Part shown: positions 1 through 8,102 of the stretch, in pieces
How positions within the stretch are numbered: position 1 is the first letter of the stretch
How the letters are laid out: each line of letters starts with the position of its first letter
Virus record (IMG/VR): IMGVR_UViG_3300049728_000107
Span: 1-25,127 of that record
Length of the DNA: 25,127 nucleotides
DNA from: a virus
Reading direction: 5' to 3' (one strand)
The notes under the pieces: generated by a model
Databases searched by the model: none
Seen by the model: the letters and a program-made list of their open reading frames with translations, nothing else
Told to the model about the DNA's origin: nothing
Translations under genes and position numbers: made by a program

Positions 1-920
1 CCGAGCGTCGCACCGGAGGGCACGACCAGGGAGAGTGCGGAGCCGTTGGAAAGGTTGGTGACGGAGCCGAGACCGAGCGTCGCGGACCGGAAGGTCAGGG
101 TGGTTGGGCTTAGCCCGACGGTCAGGGTATTGGAACCGACCGTTCCGGTGACGCTCTGGATCTGGCCACCGATGCCAGTGAGCCCCGCCCCTGAGCCATT
201 AAACTGGCTGGCCGTCACCTGGCCCGCGAAAGACCAGTTGTTCGTGCCGGTGAGCAGGCCCACCGCGACCGCGCCGCCAGGGGTCAAGACCGAGAAATCG
301 TAGGTGCCGCCCGCCTTGGCCCAGGCAGTGAGGCCATCTGCTGCATGGAGGTAGACCGAGCCTGCTGCGAACCCGGCGACCGCAGTCCCGACCTGGAGGG
401 CCTGCCCGGTGAGTGCCCCGTTGGCATCGCGCATGGCGAAGGTGTTCGCGGTCCCGGGGATGGCCCCGTTGCCGCCGGAATAGACCCACCCGGCCGATCC
501 GTTGGCAAGCTGGGTGGTGGTGAGAGTGTTGGGGTCGGTGCTGTTGTTGGCGGTGAGGCAGACCACCGAAGCGAGGCCGGTGTTCAGCTGTACCTCCATG
601 CCGGGCTGATACCCACCGATGGATGCTGCCAGAGTGGCGTTGAATGGGAACTGACCACCGGCGTTGACCCACGCCTGGAAAGAAGTGATCAGGGCAAGTG
701 CACCGTTGAAGTCGGCGCCTGCCGGCGGTACACCGCCAGCCAGTGGACTGGTCATGTCAATGATCGGGAACCCATCGTAGAGTGAGGCGTTGGGGGAGAG
801 CGTCGCTCCTGCCGCCAGCACACCGGACGTGACCGTTCCAAGGGTGTTAAACAGCCCCTTGTTAGGTCCTGAGCCGGAGCCCCAGGCCGCCGGGATTAGA
901 GTTGGGAAAGTGAGGGTCAT
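1..920 (-). CDS. Tail fibre protein, N-terminal 306 residues (runs off left edge)
   Basis: The reading frame opens at the ATG at 920 and stays open to position 1, so only the first 306 residues are present. The start follows an AGGAG site that overlaps the stop codon of the upstream gene (TAGGAGCCAGACATG). Residues about 48-65 read YDGFP...PLAGG and continue to GVPPAGADFNG, a pattern I recognise from N-terminal virion-binding regions of phage tail fibres; a GGYQPGMEV segment follows. Later parts are rich in Gly, Ser, Thr and Asn, with ASQFNGSGAGLTGI typical of beta-structured fibre shafts. It is the last gene seen, after the baseplate genes, which fits a receptor-binding fibre or its adaptor. 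The receptor-binding tip lies outside the window. Confidence 0.8.
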   Translation of the reverse strand, partial: MTLTFPTLIPAAWGSGSGPNKGLFNTLGTVTSGVLAAGATLSPNASLYDGFPIIDMTSPLAGGVPPAGADFNGALALITSFQAWVNAGGQFPFNATLAASIGGYQPGMEVQLNTGLASVVCLTANNSTDPNTLTTTQLANGSAGWVYSGGNGAIPGTANTFAMRDANGALTGQALQVGTAVAGFAAGSVYLHAADGLTAWAKAGGTYDFSVLTPGGAVAVGLLTGTNNWSFAGQVTASQFNGSGAGLTGIGGQIQSVTGTVGSNTLTVGLSPTTLTFRSATLGLGSVTNLSNGSALSLVVPSGATL

Positions 921-929
921 GTCTGGCTC

Positions 930-1598
930 CTAGTAAGCGATGGGCAGGTAGTTGCCGGAAAAGAAAGGTCCGTAGCTGAGCGGCTGGCTGGTGCTTCCGG
1001 CCTCCCGGAATCCCAGAAATGTGTTCGGCGACCACCCAGTCAGAATCCACGCCCGCACGCCGCAAGGGCGCGCCAGGGCACTGGACTGGGTCAGTATGTA
1101 GAGGTTGACCAGCGAGAGCGTGTTCTCGAAGACTATCTGCAGCCGCATCCCGCCCATGTCCACGGCGTAGCAACGCGGACCGAACAAATTACGCAACTGC
1201 TGGTTGATGGCCTGCGCCGAACACAGGCTTATGTTGGACAGCGCCTTGGTGAGTATGAGGGAGCGAAAAGCGTCGTCCGACAGCCGGAAGTTCGTACCGC
1301 TGAGGGAGCCGTCCCACAGCGGGGCGGAGCCGCCAGGGCCAAGCGGCGAGCCTGCCGCAGACTCCCGCAGGTACATCGCGGACATACTGCTGGGGAGGGT
1401 GATGGTCCGTTGCACGCCGACGATCCGGCCCCAGACGTCCAGGCCGTAGCCTTGCGCGGTAACTACGTTGCGGACTTGGTTGTAAAAATTGTTTAGGTTC
1501 GCCGTGGGATCGATGCAGGTGTTCATGTTGGTCACCAGCGCCAGCAGAACTGGGCTGTTAGCATACTGCGCGAGGATGGTACTCTCAAGGTCGATCAC
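930..1598 (-). CDS. DUF2612-family baseplate protein (tail-fibre attachment / gpI-like position)
   Basis: This 222-residue protein carries the DUF2612 signature: an N-terminal TILAQYANSP, DPTANLNNFY, then GYGLDVWGRIVGV (about residues 50-62), followed by LSDDAFRSLILTKALSNIS (about 106-124). DUF2612 proteins lie between the J-like wedge and the tail fibre in myovirus-type phages and are thought to help complete the baseplate or attach fibres. The start codon is GTG at 1598 and overlaps the preceding stop as GTGA, so translation is probably coupled to the J-like gene. The C-terminal 40 residues are aromatic and Ser/Gly rich and resemble nothing I can name. Assignment to the family is strong; the exact structural role is inferred from position. 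Confidence 0.85.
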   Translation of the reverse strand: MIDLESTILAQYANSPVLLALVTNMNTCIDPTANLNNFYNQVRNVVTAQGYGLDVWGRIVGVQRTITLPSSMSAMYLRESAAGSPLGPGGSAPLWDGSLSGTNFRLSDDAFRSLILTKALSNISLCSAQAINQQLRNLFGPRCYAVDMGGMRLQIVFENTLSLVNLYILTQSSALARPCGVRAWILTGWSPNTFLGFREAGSTSQPLSYGPFFSGNYLPIAY

Positions 1599-3064
1599 GC
1601 GAGCACCAGCGAGATATTCCCGAGACTGGGAATCTGGTTTACCTGCATCGCCTGCGAGTAGGCTGTCGGAGACCCGGAGCCCACCAGCACGTTGAGGACC
1701 GTCACCCCTGCCGGCAGGATTCCGAGTATTGTCTGGTAGAACCGCGAGCCATAGACCGTCGCGCCGACCTGCGCCACCGGGGCTCCGCCGTCGGCACCGG
1801 AGAACGCGGTGGCCAGCCCGGTGCTGGCCTGGAGCAGGGCCAGCGCGTTGCTGGGCGGATTGCTCACCTGGGCCAGGGTGACCTGGATATTCACCGGCAC
1901 AGCGACGGCCACCGTGTAGACGACGTTATACGTAGGCTGCGGTGCCGCGTAAGCGGCATCCGCGACGACCACAACGGAGGCGGACCAGGCGGCGATCCCA
2001 GTAATCGTGGCCAAGGGTGCCCCGCTAAGGGTCCAGGCGGTGCCGCTGCCGCTGACGATGGTGACGGCAGCCCCGGCAGCAGTGACGTAAGGGACGCCCG
2101 CGCTGGTCAGCAAGGTCTGTCCGACAGCCACCACTCCAGAACTTACGGAGTTCACCGTAAGGGCAGTGCCGGTGACACTGGCATTGAAGATTGCGCTGGG
2201 AGCGTAACTGCATCCTTGGCTTTTCTTCGTCCAGATGGCGCTGGCGATCGCGGCTGGATTGCCACCGGAGACTGCCACGTAGAGGCTGTTTGGCGGTAGG
2301 GTGACCCCACCAGAGGTCACTGTGGCGTTGGTCGGGTTCTCAGAGACGTAGGCGGAGGCAGGAACCTGCGGAGGTACCAGGGAGGAACCAGAGGCCAGCA
2401 CGGCGCCACGGACTGCGGCACTACTCTGGCTGGCATTTGCCGCAACCGAGGCGGAACGGCGGGCCTCGAACTCCTGACTGCTCTCGACGGACTGTCCCAG
2501 CGTAGTCTGCGTGGCTCCAGTGATACCGTCCCACCCTGGAATGGTTTGGAAGATGGCCAACTGGCCGGCGAGTGCGATCGGGCCGGTGGCAATGTTAACG
2601 AACGTCATCGGAAGAGACCCTGAGGCTCCGATCGTGCCGCCCGCGCACGCGTACTGGTTTCCGGCTGCGTCCTGCGCCACGGGCACGCTCGCGGGGATCA
2701 CCGTGCCGGGCAGCCCCGCACACGTGGCCTGCACAGTAGTGCCCAGCGCGGGGAACCGATTCATGAAATAGATATTTCCTAGCGCGTCCTGGTAGAGCCC
2801 CTGCGCGTACTGCGGATCTACCTGCGCCGAGAGCGCGAGGAACTGGGAATAGCAGTCAGCGATGATGGCGGTTAGGCTGGTAGCCAGCTGCCCCTGCGGT
2901 GTGGTAAGGCTGGCCGTGTCCGCGATATTCAGGTTAAGGCCACCCCCGAAAGCTGCCTGCATGTCGGCAATGACGCCGGCAAGAATTTCTGACTCGGTGG
3001 GCATAACAAAGCCATTCGCAGAAAGATACGGAATTGGAACATTTGTCGTGGGGTTTGCCATCAT
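1595..3064 (-). CDS. Baseplate J-like wedge protein with an inserted beta-module
   Basis: This 489-residue protein has the layout of baseplate J/gp6-like wedge proteins: an N-terminal helical part (about residues 20-105, with VDPQYAQGLYQDALGNIYF), a beta domain with GTVIPASVPVAQDAAGNQY, and a middle segment ESSQEFEARRSAS that is a hallmark of the family. J-like wedges form the ring that changes shape when the tail contracts. Residues about 294-351 hold an extra module (TALTVNSVSSGVVAVGQ) inserted within the usual KKSQGC...YNVVYTV region; related modules occur in the sheath and cement proteins. Two ATG codons stand side by side at 3064 and 3061. The AGGAG site is only 3 bases from the first and 6 from the second, so 3061 may be the true start. 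Confidence 0.88.
   Translation of the reverse strand: MMANPTTNVPIPYLSANGFVMPTESEILAGVIADMQAAFGGGLNLNIADTASLTTPQGQLATSLTAIIADCYSQFLALSAQVDPQYAQGLYQDALGNIYFMNRFPALGTTVQATCAGLPGTVIPASVPVAQDAAGNQYACAGGTIGASGSLPMTFVNIATGPIALAGQLAIFQTIPGWDGITGATQTTLGQSVESSQEFEARRSASVAANASQSSAAVRGAVLASGSSLVPPQVPASAYVSENPTNATVTSGGVTLPPNSLYVAVSGGNPAAIASAIWTKKSQGCSYAPSAIFNASVTGTALTVNSVSSGVVAVGQTLLTSAGVPYVTAAGAAVTIVSGSGTAWTLSGAPLATITGIAAWSASVVVVADAAYAAPQPTYNVVYTVAVAVPVNIQVTLAQVSNPPSNALALLQASTGLATAFSGADGGAPVAQVGATVYGSRFYQTILGILPAGVTVLNVLVGSGSPTAYSQAMQVNQIPSLGNISLVLA
2012..2185 (-). repeat. Beta-module inserted in the J-like wedge (residues about 294-351)
   Basis: TALTVNSVSSGVVAVGQTLL, AGVPYVTAAG and GTAWTLSGAPLA follow the same order as in the cement and sheath modules; SSGVVAVGQ is almost the same as TSGVVAVGQ in cement copy 1. 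The J-like pattern resumes with ADAAYAAPQPTYNVVY. Confidence 0.7.
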
Positions 3065-3070
3065 CTTCTC

Positions 3071-3433
3071 CTAGAAAGTCACGCCGATGGCTTGACCAGT
3101 TGTATCAATCACCTCGACCCTGCCGCTCAACACACGATTGACGAAGCTGTCTATCATCACTTTTGCGGAAACGACACCTGGAACTTGAAGAGCCGCGTTC
3201 TGCAAAAGAGTGCTTGCGATCGAGGCGGAGAAAGGTTGGCCAAATATCTGCGAGAAGTACGGAACGCCGATAGTCGTGTCGTAGTAGACCTCCCCAAGGA
3301 AGGTTTCGATGGCTGAGGCGACGTCTTGGGCAATGGCGGCGGCACCTGTCGCAACCGACAAATTTCCACTGCTATCAAGAGTAAGATCCCAGGGATAAGC
3401 GGAGCTAGGCGAGCCAAGGGCAAGTGTGTTCAT
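3071..3433 (-). CDS. gp25/GpW-like baseplate wedge protein
   Basis: The 120-residue product matches the size and pattern of gp25-like wedge proteins: a short beta start (WDLTLDSSGNLSV), a helix AAAIAQDVASAIETFLGEVYYDTTIGVPYF (about residues 31-60), then IASTLLQNAALQVPGVVSA and a C-terminal strand pair RVEVIDTTGQAIGVTF. In T4-like and simpler myoviruses this protein anchors the sheath to the baseplate. Its place between the spike and the J-like wedge is the standard order. Start ATG 3433 follows AGGAG with a 5-base spacer; the site overlaps the stop of the spike gene. The family call is good; no domain search was made. Confidence 0.82.
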   Translation of the reverse strand: MNTLALGSPSSAYPWDLTLDSSGNLSVATGAAAIAQDVASAIETFLGEVYYDTTIGVPYFSQIFGQPFSASIASTLLQNAALQVPGVVSAKVMIDSFVNRVLSGRVEVIDTTGQAIGVTF

Positions 3434-3441
3434 TTCGTCTC

Positions 3442-4248
3442 CTAGTTGCTCGGCGGCGCGGTGATGGCTCCGCCGCTTTGAACGCCCGCGTGGGTGTGCG
3501 CGGTAAGCGTATGCCCACCGGAAGAGATCTCCTTCGTGGAGACGATTGGGACATTCACGTTGAGCTGGCCGCTGCCACCCGCACCGGACATGGTTCCGCT
3601 GAGCTGCATACTTGCGTCAGCCAAGAGCAGACCTTTAACCTCGGCCTGCGCATCGAACGTGGCGTTGCCAGTTACTTCAAGAGTGCCAACGATCTTGGTG
3701 GGACCAGTTAGAACAATGCCTGAGCTAGTCAGCACAGCCGTGATACCGCCGACCGCGACCTCAATCTGTGACTCATTGACCTGGATATAGTTCGTCGGGA
3801 CGACAGCAGACATCCACCCACCGAAGTAGACCCCGTCCGCCATATCAAAGCGCCGTGCCGAGGCCGGGCCTGCCGGCTGCCCCTGCGAAGCCTTGACCGA
3901 CGATATATCTTTGTCACAGAAGACGACGAGACCGACGTCACCAACAACGGGGTCCACCAGGATGGCTGCGGTCCCCGCCTGAAGGCGGAAGTAGGGAAGA
4001 TCAAAGATTGTGGTCGCGGGCCAGATGGCGCCGCTCCCATCAACCTGCCCCACCAGCGGAAGGACGTCCACGGTGCCGACGGCCTGAGAGGTATTGTTCG
4101 GAGCCGGGTTCACCGCAACAACCTGCGCCAAGGTGGCGATATTGAACTTACCGGTCAGCATGCGGACCACAAACTCCAGCTGGTTGAACTCACTGTTTCC
4201 AGTCGCGAGTTCTTTTTGCCCAAAAAATCCGTCGTTAGTTCCACCCAT
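3442..4248 (-). CDS. Baseplate central spike protein (phi92 gp138 / gpV-like)
   Basis: About 268 residues. The N-terminal half (about 30-135) looks like the Gp138 oligosaccharide-binding (OB) fold: LEFVVRMLTG, VGTVDVLPLV, then FFDLP-like PYFRLQAG and VGDVGLVVFCDKDI. It leads into a beta-helix-like stretch with VAVGGITAVLTSSGIVLTG. The C-terminus reads GGHTLTAHTHAGVQSGG; an H-x-H pair near the end is known in gpV and gp138 to bind a metal ion at the sharp tip that pierces the outer membrane. I chose ATG 4248 because AGGTGA lies 6 bases upstream; an in-frame GTG at 4257 would give three more residues but has only a weak site and overlaps the hub gene by 8 bases. A Gram-negative host is implied by this spike type. 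Confidence 0.85.
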   Translation of the reverse strand: MGGTNDGFFGQKELATGNSEFNQLEFVVRMLTGKFNIATLAQVVAVNPAPNNTSQAVGTVDVLPLVGQVDGSGAIWPATTIFDLPYFRLQAGTAAILVDPVVGDVGLVVFCDKDISSVKASQGQPAGPASARRFDMADGVYFGGWMSAVVPTNYIQVNESQIEVAVGGITAVLTSSGIVLTGPTKIVGTLEVTGNATFDAQAEVKGLLLADASMQLSGTMSGAGGSGQLNVNVPIVSTKEISSGGHTLTAHTHAGVQSGGAITAPPSN

Positions 4249-4249
4249 G

Positions 4250-5113
4250 TCACTCACCTACCCAGGAAGCATTAATCTCTGTAAGCCATGGACCGCCGGC
4301 ATGCAGCGCGGAGAGGTGGTGCTTGAGGCCGTTGACCCGCCAGACACCGCAGGCCACCTGCACGACCGACTGGACCTTGATGCTCCCGCCGAGCGTGATG
4401 CCAGGATTATAGAGGCACTCGACCTTGATACCCTCCTTGTCGAAGGCTGGGCACTCCTTCATGCCACTCTGTGCCGAAAGAAGGGGAACGACCGAGCCGC
4501 CACGAACTGTGCCGCGTGGCGCGATGAAGAGTACGCCGTTGTCGACGCCGAACTCAATGTTAGCAGCTGCCGCAAGTGCGGCGGCCTGCTGCATAGCGGT
4601 GCCGTTCAGGTAAGGGCTGTGGATCTGCGCCGTGACGCCGGTATTCTCGAAAGCGTATCCCATCTGCTTTGCGAGTGCGCTCATCACCGTCGCGACAGAG
4701 ACGCCACCCTTGTAGCTCTTCGGAGCGCAAGGCGCGATGGCCGGGTAGTAGCCTTCGGTGGCCTCGATGGAGAAGACGAGATTCGGTGGCGTCTTGTAGT
4801 TGGCGAAAGCGCCAACGATCTCGCCCTGGAAAGCCGTGGCCATACCGTTCTCGTCACCAGCCAGCACCTGCACGTAGTTCTTCTTCACCGCCAGGGCCTT
4901 GAAGCTCACGGTGGTGAGTTTGTTCATGTCGGTTTCAAGCATGCCGAAGATCTTGATCTTGGCGGTATTCTTCGATGGGTGGCCAGACTTGTCGATCGTA
5001 CATTCCGTGCGCAATCCGGTGAGGCTGACGCTGTTCGCGCCGTTGGCAAAGGTGCCAGACGCCAGCGTGATGTTGACGGTCAGAATCTTCTGGGTGAACG
5101 AGGTGTTGGTCAT
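4250..5113 (-). CDS. Baseplate hub protein (gp27-like)
   Basis: The 287-residue protein starts with a strand-rich region (residues about 10-70) containing TKNTAKIKIFG-like NTAKIKIFGMLETDMN, then VQVLAGDENGMATAFQGEIVGAFANY, which resembles hub proteins of simple myovirus baseplates (gp27/gp44 type). Residues about 138-175 (SVATVMSALAKQMGYAFENTG) form the helical segment usual in this family. It sits between plug and spike genes, which is where the hub that carries the spike is expected. ATG 5113 overlaps the plug stop as ATGA and has no clear Shine-Dalgarno site, so translational coupling is likely. The last 30 residues (GVWRVNGLKHHLSALHAGGPWLTEINA) are typical of a hub C-terminus. Confidence 0.75.
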   Translation of the reverse strand: MTNTSFTQKILTVNITLASGTFANGANSVSLTGLRTECTIDKSGHPSKNTAKIKIFGMLETDMNKLTTVSFKALAVKKNYVQVLAGDENGMATAFQGEIVGAFANYKTPPNLVFSIEATEGYYPAIAPCAPKSYKGGVSVATVMSALAKQMGYAFENTGVTAQIHSPYLNGTAMQQAAALAAAANIEFGVDNGVLFIAPRGTVRGGSVVPLLSAQSGMKECPAFDKEGIKVECLYNPGITLGGSIKVQSVVQVACGVWRVNGLKHHLSALHAGGPWLTEINASWVGE

Positions 5114-5406
5114 TTCTGGTGCAGGCTGAGAGTGCAGTTCTGGTTGTTGAGGATGACCGTGAGCTGCTGCGAGTAGACGTCCTGCAGCGGAACTTGAAAC
5201 TGCCCACCGGTCGGCGAGGTGTAGAGAAGAATGAAGCGCGTTCCCAGCCCAGGGGAGACTGGGTCACCGGAACCCTGTGAGTCGTAGAAGCAGAGCCAGC
5301 CCTGGAAACCCAAGTAGGGATAGTTACAGATTGGTGTCACATCCAGACAAACCTGCCCGGTGTACACCGTAACGCCGTTGACGACGAGATCGCAGTAGAG
5401 GCTCAC
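5110..5406 (-). CDS. Baseplate plug protein (DUF6983-like)
   Basis: The 98-residue product has the pattern I associate with phage baseplate plug proteins: an opening CDLVVNGVTVYTGQVCLD, then YLGFQGWLCFYDSQGSGDP (about residues 31-49) and GLGTRFILLYTSP (about 54-66). These small OB-fold-like proteins close the tail lumen at the baseplate until DNA ejection. Three cysteines lie in the first half (residues 5, 20, 27) and one more at 39. Start codon GTG at 5406 overlaps the upstream stop as GTGA. Position between the Dit-like protein and the hub supports the call. An alternative is a minor baseplate component of unknown role. Confidence 0.65.
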   Translation of the reverse strand: MSLYCDLVVNGVTVYTGQVCLDVTPICNYPYLGFQGWLCFYDSQGSGDPVSPGLGTRFILLYTSPTGGQFQVPLQDVYSQQLTVILNNQNCTLSLHQK

Positions 5407-6098
5407 GCGTGCGCCCCCAATTTCGCCGGGTCAATCCCCATGTTCTTGGCCATCGCCGCGTTCTGCTGCTCGATGGGGAGCGGGTCGGGCGGCTGGCTCG
5501 TCTGCGCCTTTCCGTTGTTCTTGGCGTCTGCGGCGGACTTTTTCTTGGGGCTGGGGAGCTTGACGGTGGTGTACTGTGCGCTGACCTGGATGACCTGCAT
5601 CAGCGTCAGCTCCACCGTAACCATCCCGCGACCCTTGGGGCCGGAGCGCGTGTAGTCGTATTTTTCCAGCGTCACGCCGAGGTAGTTGATTTCCGGAGTG
5701 TAGACGTTGTAGATATCCGTAGATCGCACCGCAGCGTACAGGGCGCCCAGCAGTGCTGCCACTCTTGTCTGCCCACCTACAGACAGCTTCACCTTCGGCT
5801 GGTAGGGGTGGGTGACTTTGTTGAAGGACGCGAACGCACCCTGCTCGACGGGAAAGTCGCTGACCTTGGCGGAGTCGCCGAATTTAAAATCGACGCAGGT
5901 GTCAACATCAAAAACCGGGTTGCCGCCAATGCCGTAGACACCCCACATGTCATCGAACGCAGGGGTCACTGAGTTCATCTGCTGCACGGCGGGGTCCGTG
6001 CCAGGGTTCTTCCACGGCTGAGGGTTTTCCTGCTGCATCGGTGGGTCACTCAGCCCGAACGGAAGCTGTGGTGTGTTGAATGGAAGGTAGAGCGGCAT
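5403..6098 (-). CDS. Dit-like baseplate/distal tail protein
   Basis: The 231-residue protein begins with a Pro-rich stretch (about residues 1-40) and then has VFDVDTCVDFKFGDSAKVSDFPVEQGAFASFNKV (in parts, about 61-94), PKVKLSVGG, and AALYAAVRSTDIYNVYTPEINYLGVTLEKYDYTR, a pattern found in Dit-like N-terminal domains of phage baseplate proteins. Such proteins form the ring connecting the tube to the hub. The last 55 residues are Lys, Ala and Gln rich and probably disordered. It overlaps the tape-measure stop by one base (TGATG). The domain call is good; whether it works as a true distal tail protein or as a hub accessory is inferred from position. Confidence 0.72.
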   Translation of the reverse strand: MPLYLPFNTPQLPFGLSDPPMQQENPQPWKNPGTDPAVQQMNSVTPAFDDMWGVYGIGGNPVFDVDTCVDFKFGDSAKVSDFPVEQGAFASFNKVTHPYQPKVKLSVGGQTRVAALLGALYAAVRSTDIYNVYTPEINYLGVTLEKYDYTRSGPKGRGMVTVELTLMQVIQVSAQYTTVKLPSPKKKSAADAKNNGKAQTSQPPDPLPIEQQNAAMAKNMGIDPAKLGAHA

Positions 6099-7867
6099 CA
6101 GACCATCCCTCCGTCAGCGTGATCGACCAAGCTGCGCGATCTGACCGCGCCGCCGATGTCCTTCGCGATGCCTTGGGCGTCCGTGGCCTGGGTCTGCACG
6201 TTGATCTGTCCGATGTGAGTCTCGCGGTTGGACTGGTTCGTGGTGTTGCGACTGATCGCGGCCTGTTGGGCCTGCCCCTGCTGCGCCAGCACAGTATGAA
6301 TGGAGGGCGTGGAGGCCGACGCAGGTGCCCCGGCGCCACCCGATACCGCCACAGCTGCGGTCACGATGGCCTTCCCGAACATGCTCGCGACCTTGGTGAC
6401 CATGCCGACGATCTTCGAGATCTTTTCCTCGATCCAGCGAAGTGGCTCCGTCGCCGCTTCCTTGAGCCCAGCCCACATTGCCTTGCCGGCTGTCAGCAGC
6501 TTACCAAAGAGCCCGATGATGAGCGTGACCTGGGAAAGAATGATGAACAGTATGATCATCCATGCCATGTGCAGCGCCGCCTTGCAGTGCTCCCACAGCG
6601 AGTGCCAGGACTCCTTGATCTTGTCGCCGTTCCACGTGAAGATCCCCACGAAAACATTGACCGCATCAGTAGCTGCGGAAAAGACATCCTTGATCACGTC
6701 CCAGATGGCCAGGAAGACCGTCAGCACGTAGTTCCTGATCCACCCGAAGACGCTACCAACGACATTCCGGAAACCTTCGAAATGATTGTAGAGCTTGACG
6801 ATTCCGCCGATGAGCAGCGCGATGAGTGGGATGAGAAGGATGAGTCCGCCCGTGGCAGCCACCCAGGCCAGCGCGGCGGAGGCACCCATGATGAGAAACT
6901 GCGCACCCGCCAGCAGCGAGGCCACGCCAGAGGCGACCCAGCCCGCCACGGTCAATTCCGCAGCCACCGCAGCATGCACGCCGATGGGGATAAACGCGAG
7001 GGCGATAGCGCTGAGAATCCCAAGGATAAGCGGCTTGTGGGCATTCATCGTCATGGCCAATGACGTCATCTTGTCGGCGGCCCAGCCCATGACCGGAATC
7101 AGCATGTTGGCGAACGCCTCGAAGAGCTTCGAGACCGCGATCTTCATGGTGTTCATGGACTCTTCGACCTTCTCAGCGGCAGCCGCGTCCTCTTCGCGGA
7201 CGACGCCGAGCGCCTTGGACTTGGCCATCAGCTCCTCGTACTCCGCGCCCTGCTTATGCAAGATGCGGATCATGGCCTCGCCCTGTAGCCCCATCTTTCT
7301 GCCCAGCGTCATAGCCTCCTGGAGGGAGAGCTTGCCACTGGAGAACTTTTCGTGTATCTGATCCAGGACGTCGGTGGTCTCGACATGCATCCCCTTACCG
7401 AGGCCCTGGATGCCAGCAGCCTGGAATGCTACCAGTGCGCGCCTGGCACGCGGCAGTCCCTTCCCGATGTCGACCAGGTTTCCGCCCAGTCCCTTGAGGC
7501 TGGCGTTGAACTCCTCGGCCGAGCCACCCGCTATCTTAACAGCGCTCTGCCACTTGCTGATCTCTTCCGTGGCCATCCCCGTCTGTTCTTTCAGATGGAA
7601 CATCTCGGTTCGAGACTTGATGGTGGACTCGGTGAAGGCGACGAGCGCCCCCACTGAGGCCATGATTCCGAAAAACTCAATCGCATGCTCTTTGAGCTTG
7701 TCAAAGAATTCTGCGCCGCGCTCGCCCTGCTTCTTGAGCTCCTCGGCTGTCTCCTTTGCCTTCTCTTTGGTCTCCTCCAGATCGTGCTTCGTCTGTTCGG
7801 CCCCGGCCTTGAACTCGCGAGAGTCAAGACCAAGCGTTACCAGAAGAGCATCAACAATTGTCGGCAT
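6098..7867 (-). CDS. Tail tape-measure protein
   Basis: This 589-residue protein follows the tail chaperone pair, as tape-measure genes usually do. It has an N-terminal charged coiled-coil (about residues 20-65), a helical body with LKEQTGMATEEISKWQSAV, a strongly hydrophobic block (about 278-358) with several membrane-like segments and another at about 434-455, and an Ala/Gly/Pro linker before a conserved end INVQTQATDAQGIAKDIGGA...DGGMV. Tape measures set tail length and carry membrane-active segments that help DNA cross the inner membrane. At the usual 0.15 nm per residue, 589 residues would give a tail of roughly 90 nm; this is an estimate from the family rule. Start ATG is 7 bases after the chaperone stop. 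Confidence 0.9.
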   Translation of the reverse strand: MPTIVDALLVTLGLDSREFKAGAEQTKHDLEETKEKAKETAEELKKQGERGAEFFDKLKEHAIEFFGIMASVGALVAFTESTIKSRTEMFHLKEQTGMATEEISKWQSAVKIAGGSAEEFNASLKGLGGNLVDIGKGLPRARRALVAFQAAGIQGLGKGMHVETTDVLDQIHEKFSSGKLSLQEAMTLGRKMGLQGEAMIRILHKQGAEYEELMAKSKALGVVREEDAAAAEKVEESMNTMKIAVSKLFEAFANMLIPVMGWAADKMTSLAMTMNAHKPLILGILSAIALAFIPIGVHAAVAAELTVAGWVASGVASLLAGAQFLIMGASAALAWVAATGGLILLIPLIALLIGGIVKLYNHFEGFRNVVGSVFGWIRNYVLTVFLAIWDVIKDVFSAATDAVNVFVGIFTWNGDKIKESWHSLWEHCKAALHMAWMIILFIILSQVTLIIGLFGKLLTAGKAMWAGLKEAATEPLRWIEEKISKIVGMVTKVASMFGKAIVTAAVAVSGGAGAPASASTPSIHTVLAQQGQAQQAAISRNTTNQSNRETHIGQINVQTQATDAQGIAKDIGGAVRSRSLVDHADGGMV

Positions 7868-7874
7868 TGTTCAC

Positions 7875-8102
7875 CTAGTCGGGTTGATTGAGAAGTTGTG
7901 CGTTGTGGTTGTCTACCAGTAGAACTTCGAGCATGTCCCACGCGTCCTCGGTACTGTAGACCGAACCAAGCTCATGGAGCGTGGCGTAGCGTGCGCCGAC
8001 CAGCACTCCGATGAGGTGAGGGACGTTTACGTATCGCTCGAGTCGGTGCCGGTTTTCGTCGCCACCAAGGTCCGCAAGTTCGAGAGCTTGGCGGCGAGCG
8101 AA
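7875..8102 (-). CDS. Tail assembly chaperone, C-terminal extension in the -1 frame (frameshift product)
   Basis: This 75-codon segment lies in the -1 frame relative to the chaperone gene at 8027-8488 and overlaps its end. It has no ATG near its start and no ribosome binding site, and its sequence becomes protein-like (NVPHLIGVLVGARYATLHEL, then STEDAWDMLEVLLVDNHN) just where the upstream frame ends. The same arrangement, with a short and an extended chaperone made by -1 slippage, is known for lambda G/GT and for many other phages just before the tape measure. A slip on the TTTTT run at 8101-8105 would join it to residues 1-129 of the first frame and give a protein of about 204 residues. Upstream of 8102 this frame is Arg/Pro rich and looks non-coding. 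Confidence 0.75.
   Translation of the reverse strand, partial: FARRQALELADLGGDENRHRLERYVNVPHLIGVLVGARYATLHELGSVYSTEDAWDMLEVLLVDNHNAQLLNQPD

Noticed and set aside
199-672. Minus-strand frame of 157 codons within the tail fibre region.
   Set aside because: It is out of frame with the open tail fibre frame 920 to 1, and its product is Arg/His/Gly rich, typical of a shadow.
4094-5176. Plus-strand frame of 360 codons opposite the hub gene.
   Set aside because: Antisense to the hub and spike genes; Arg/Leu/Asp-rich composition without domains or a binding site.
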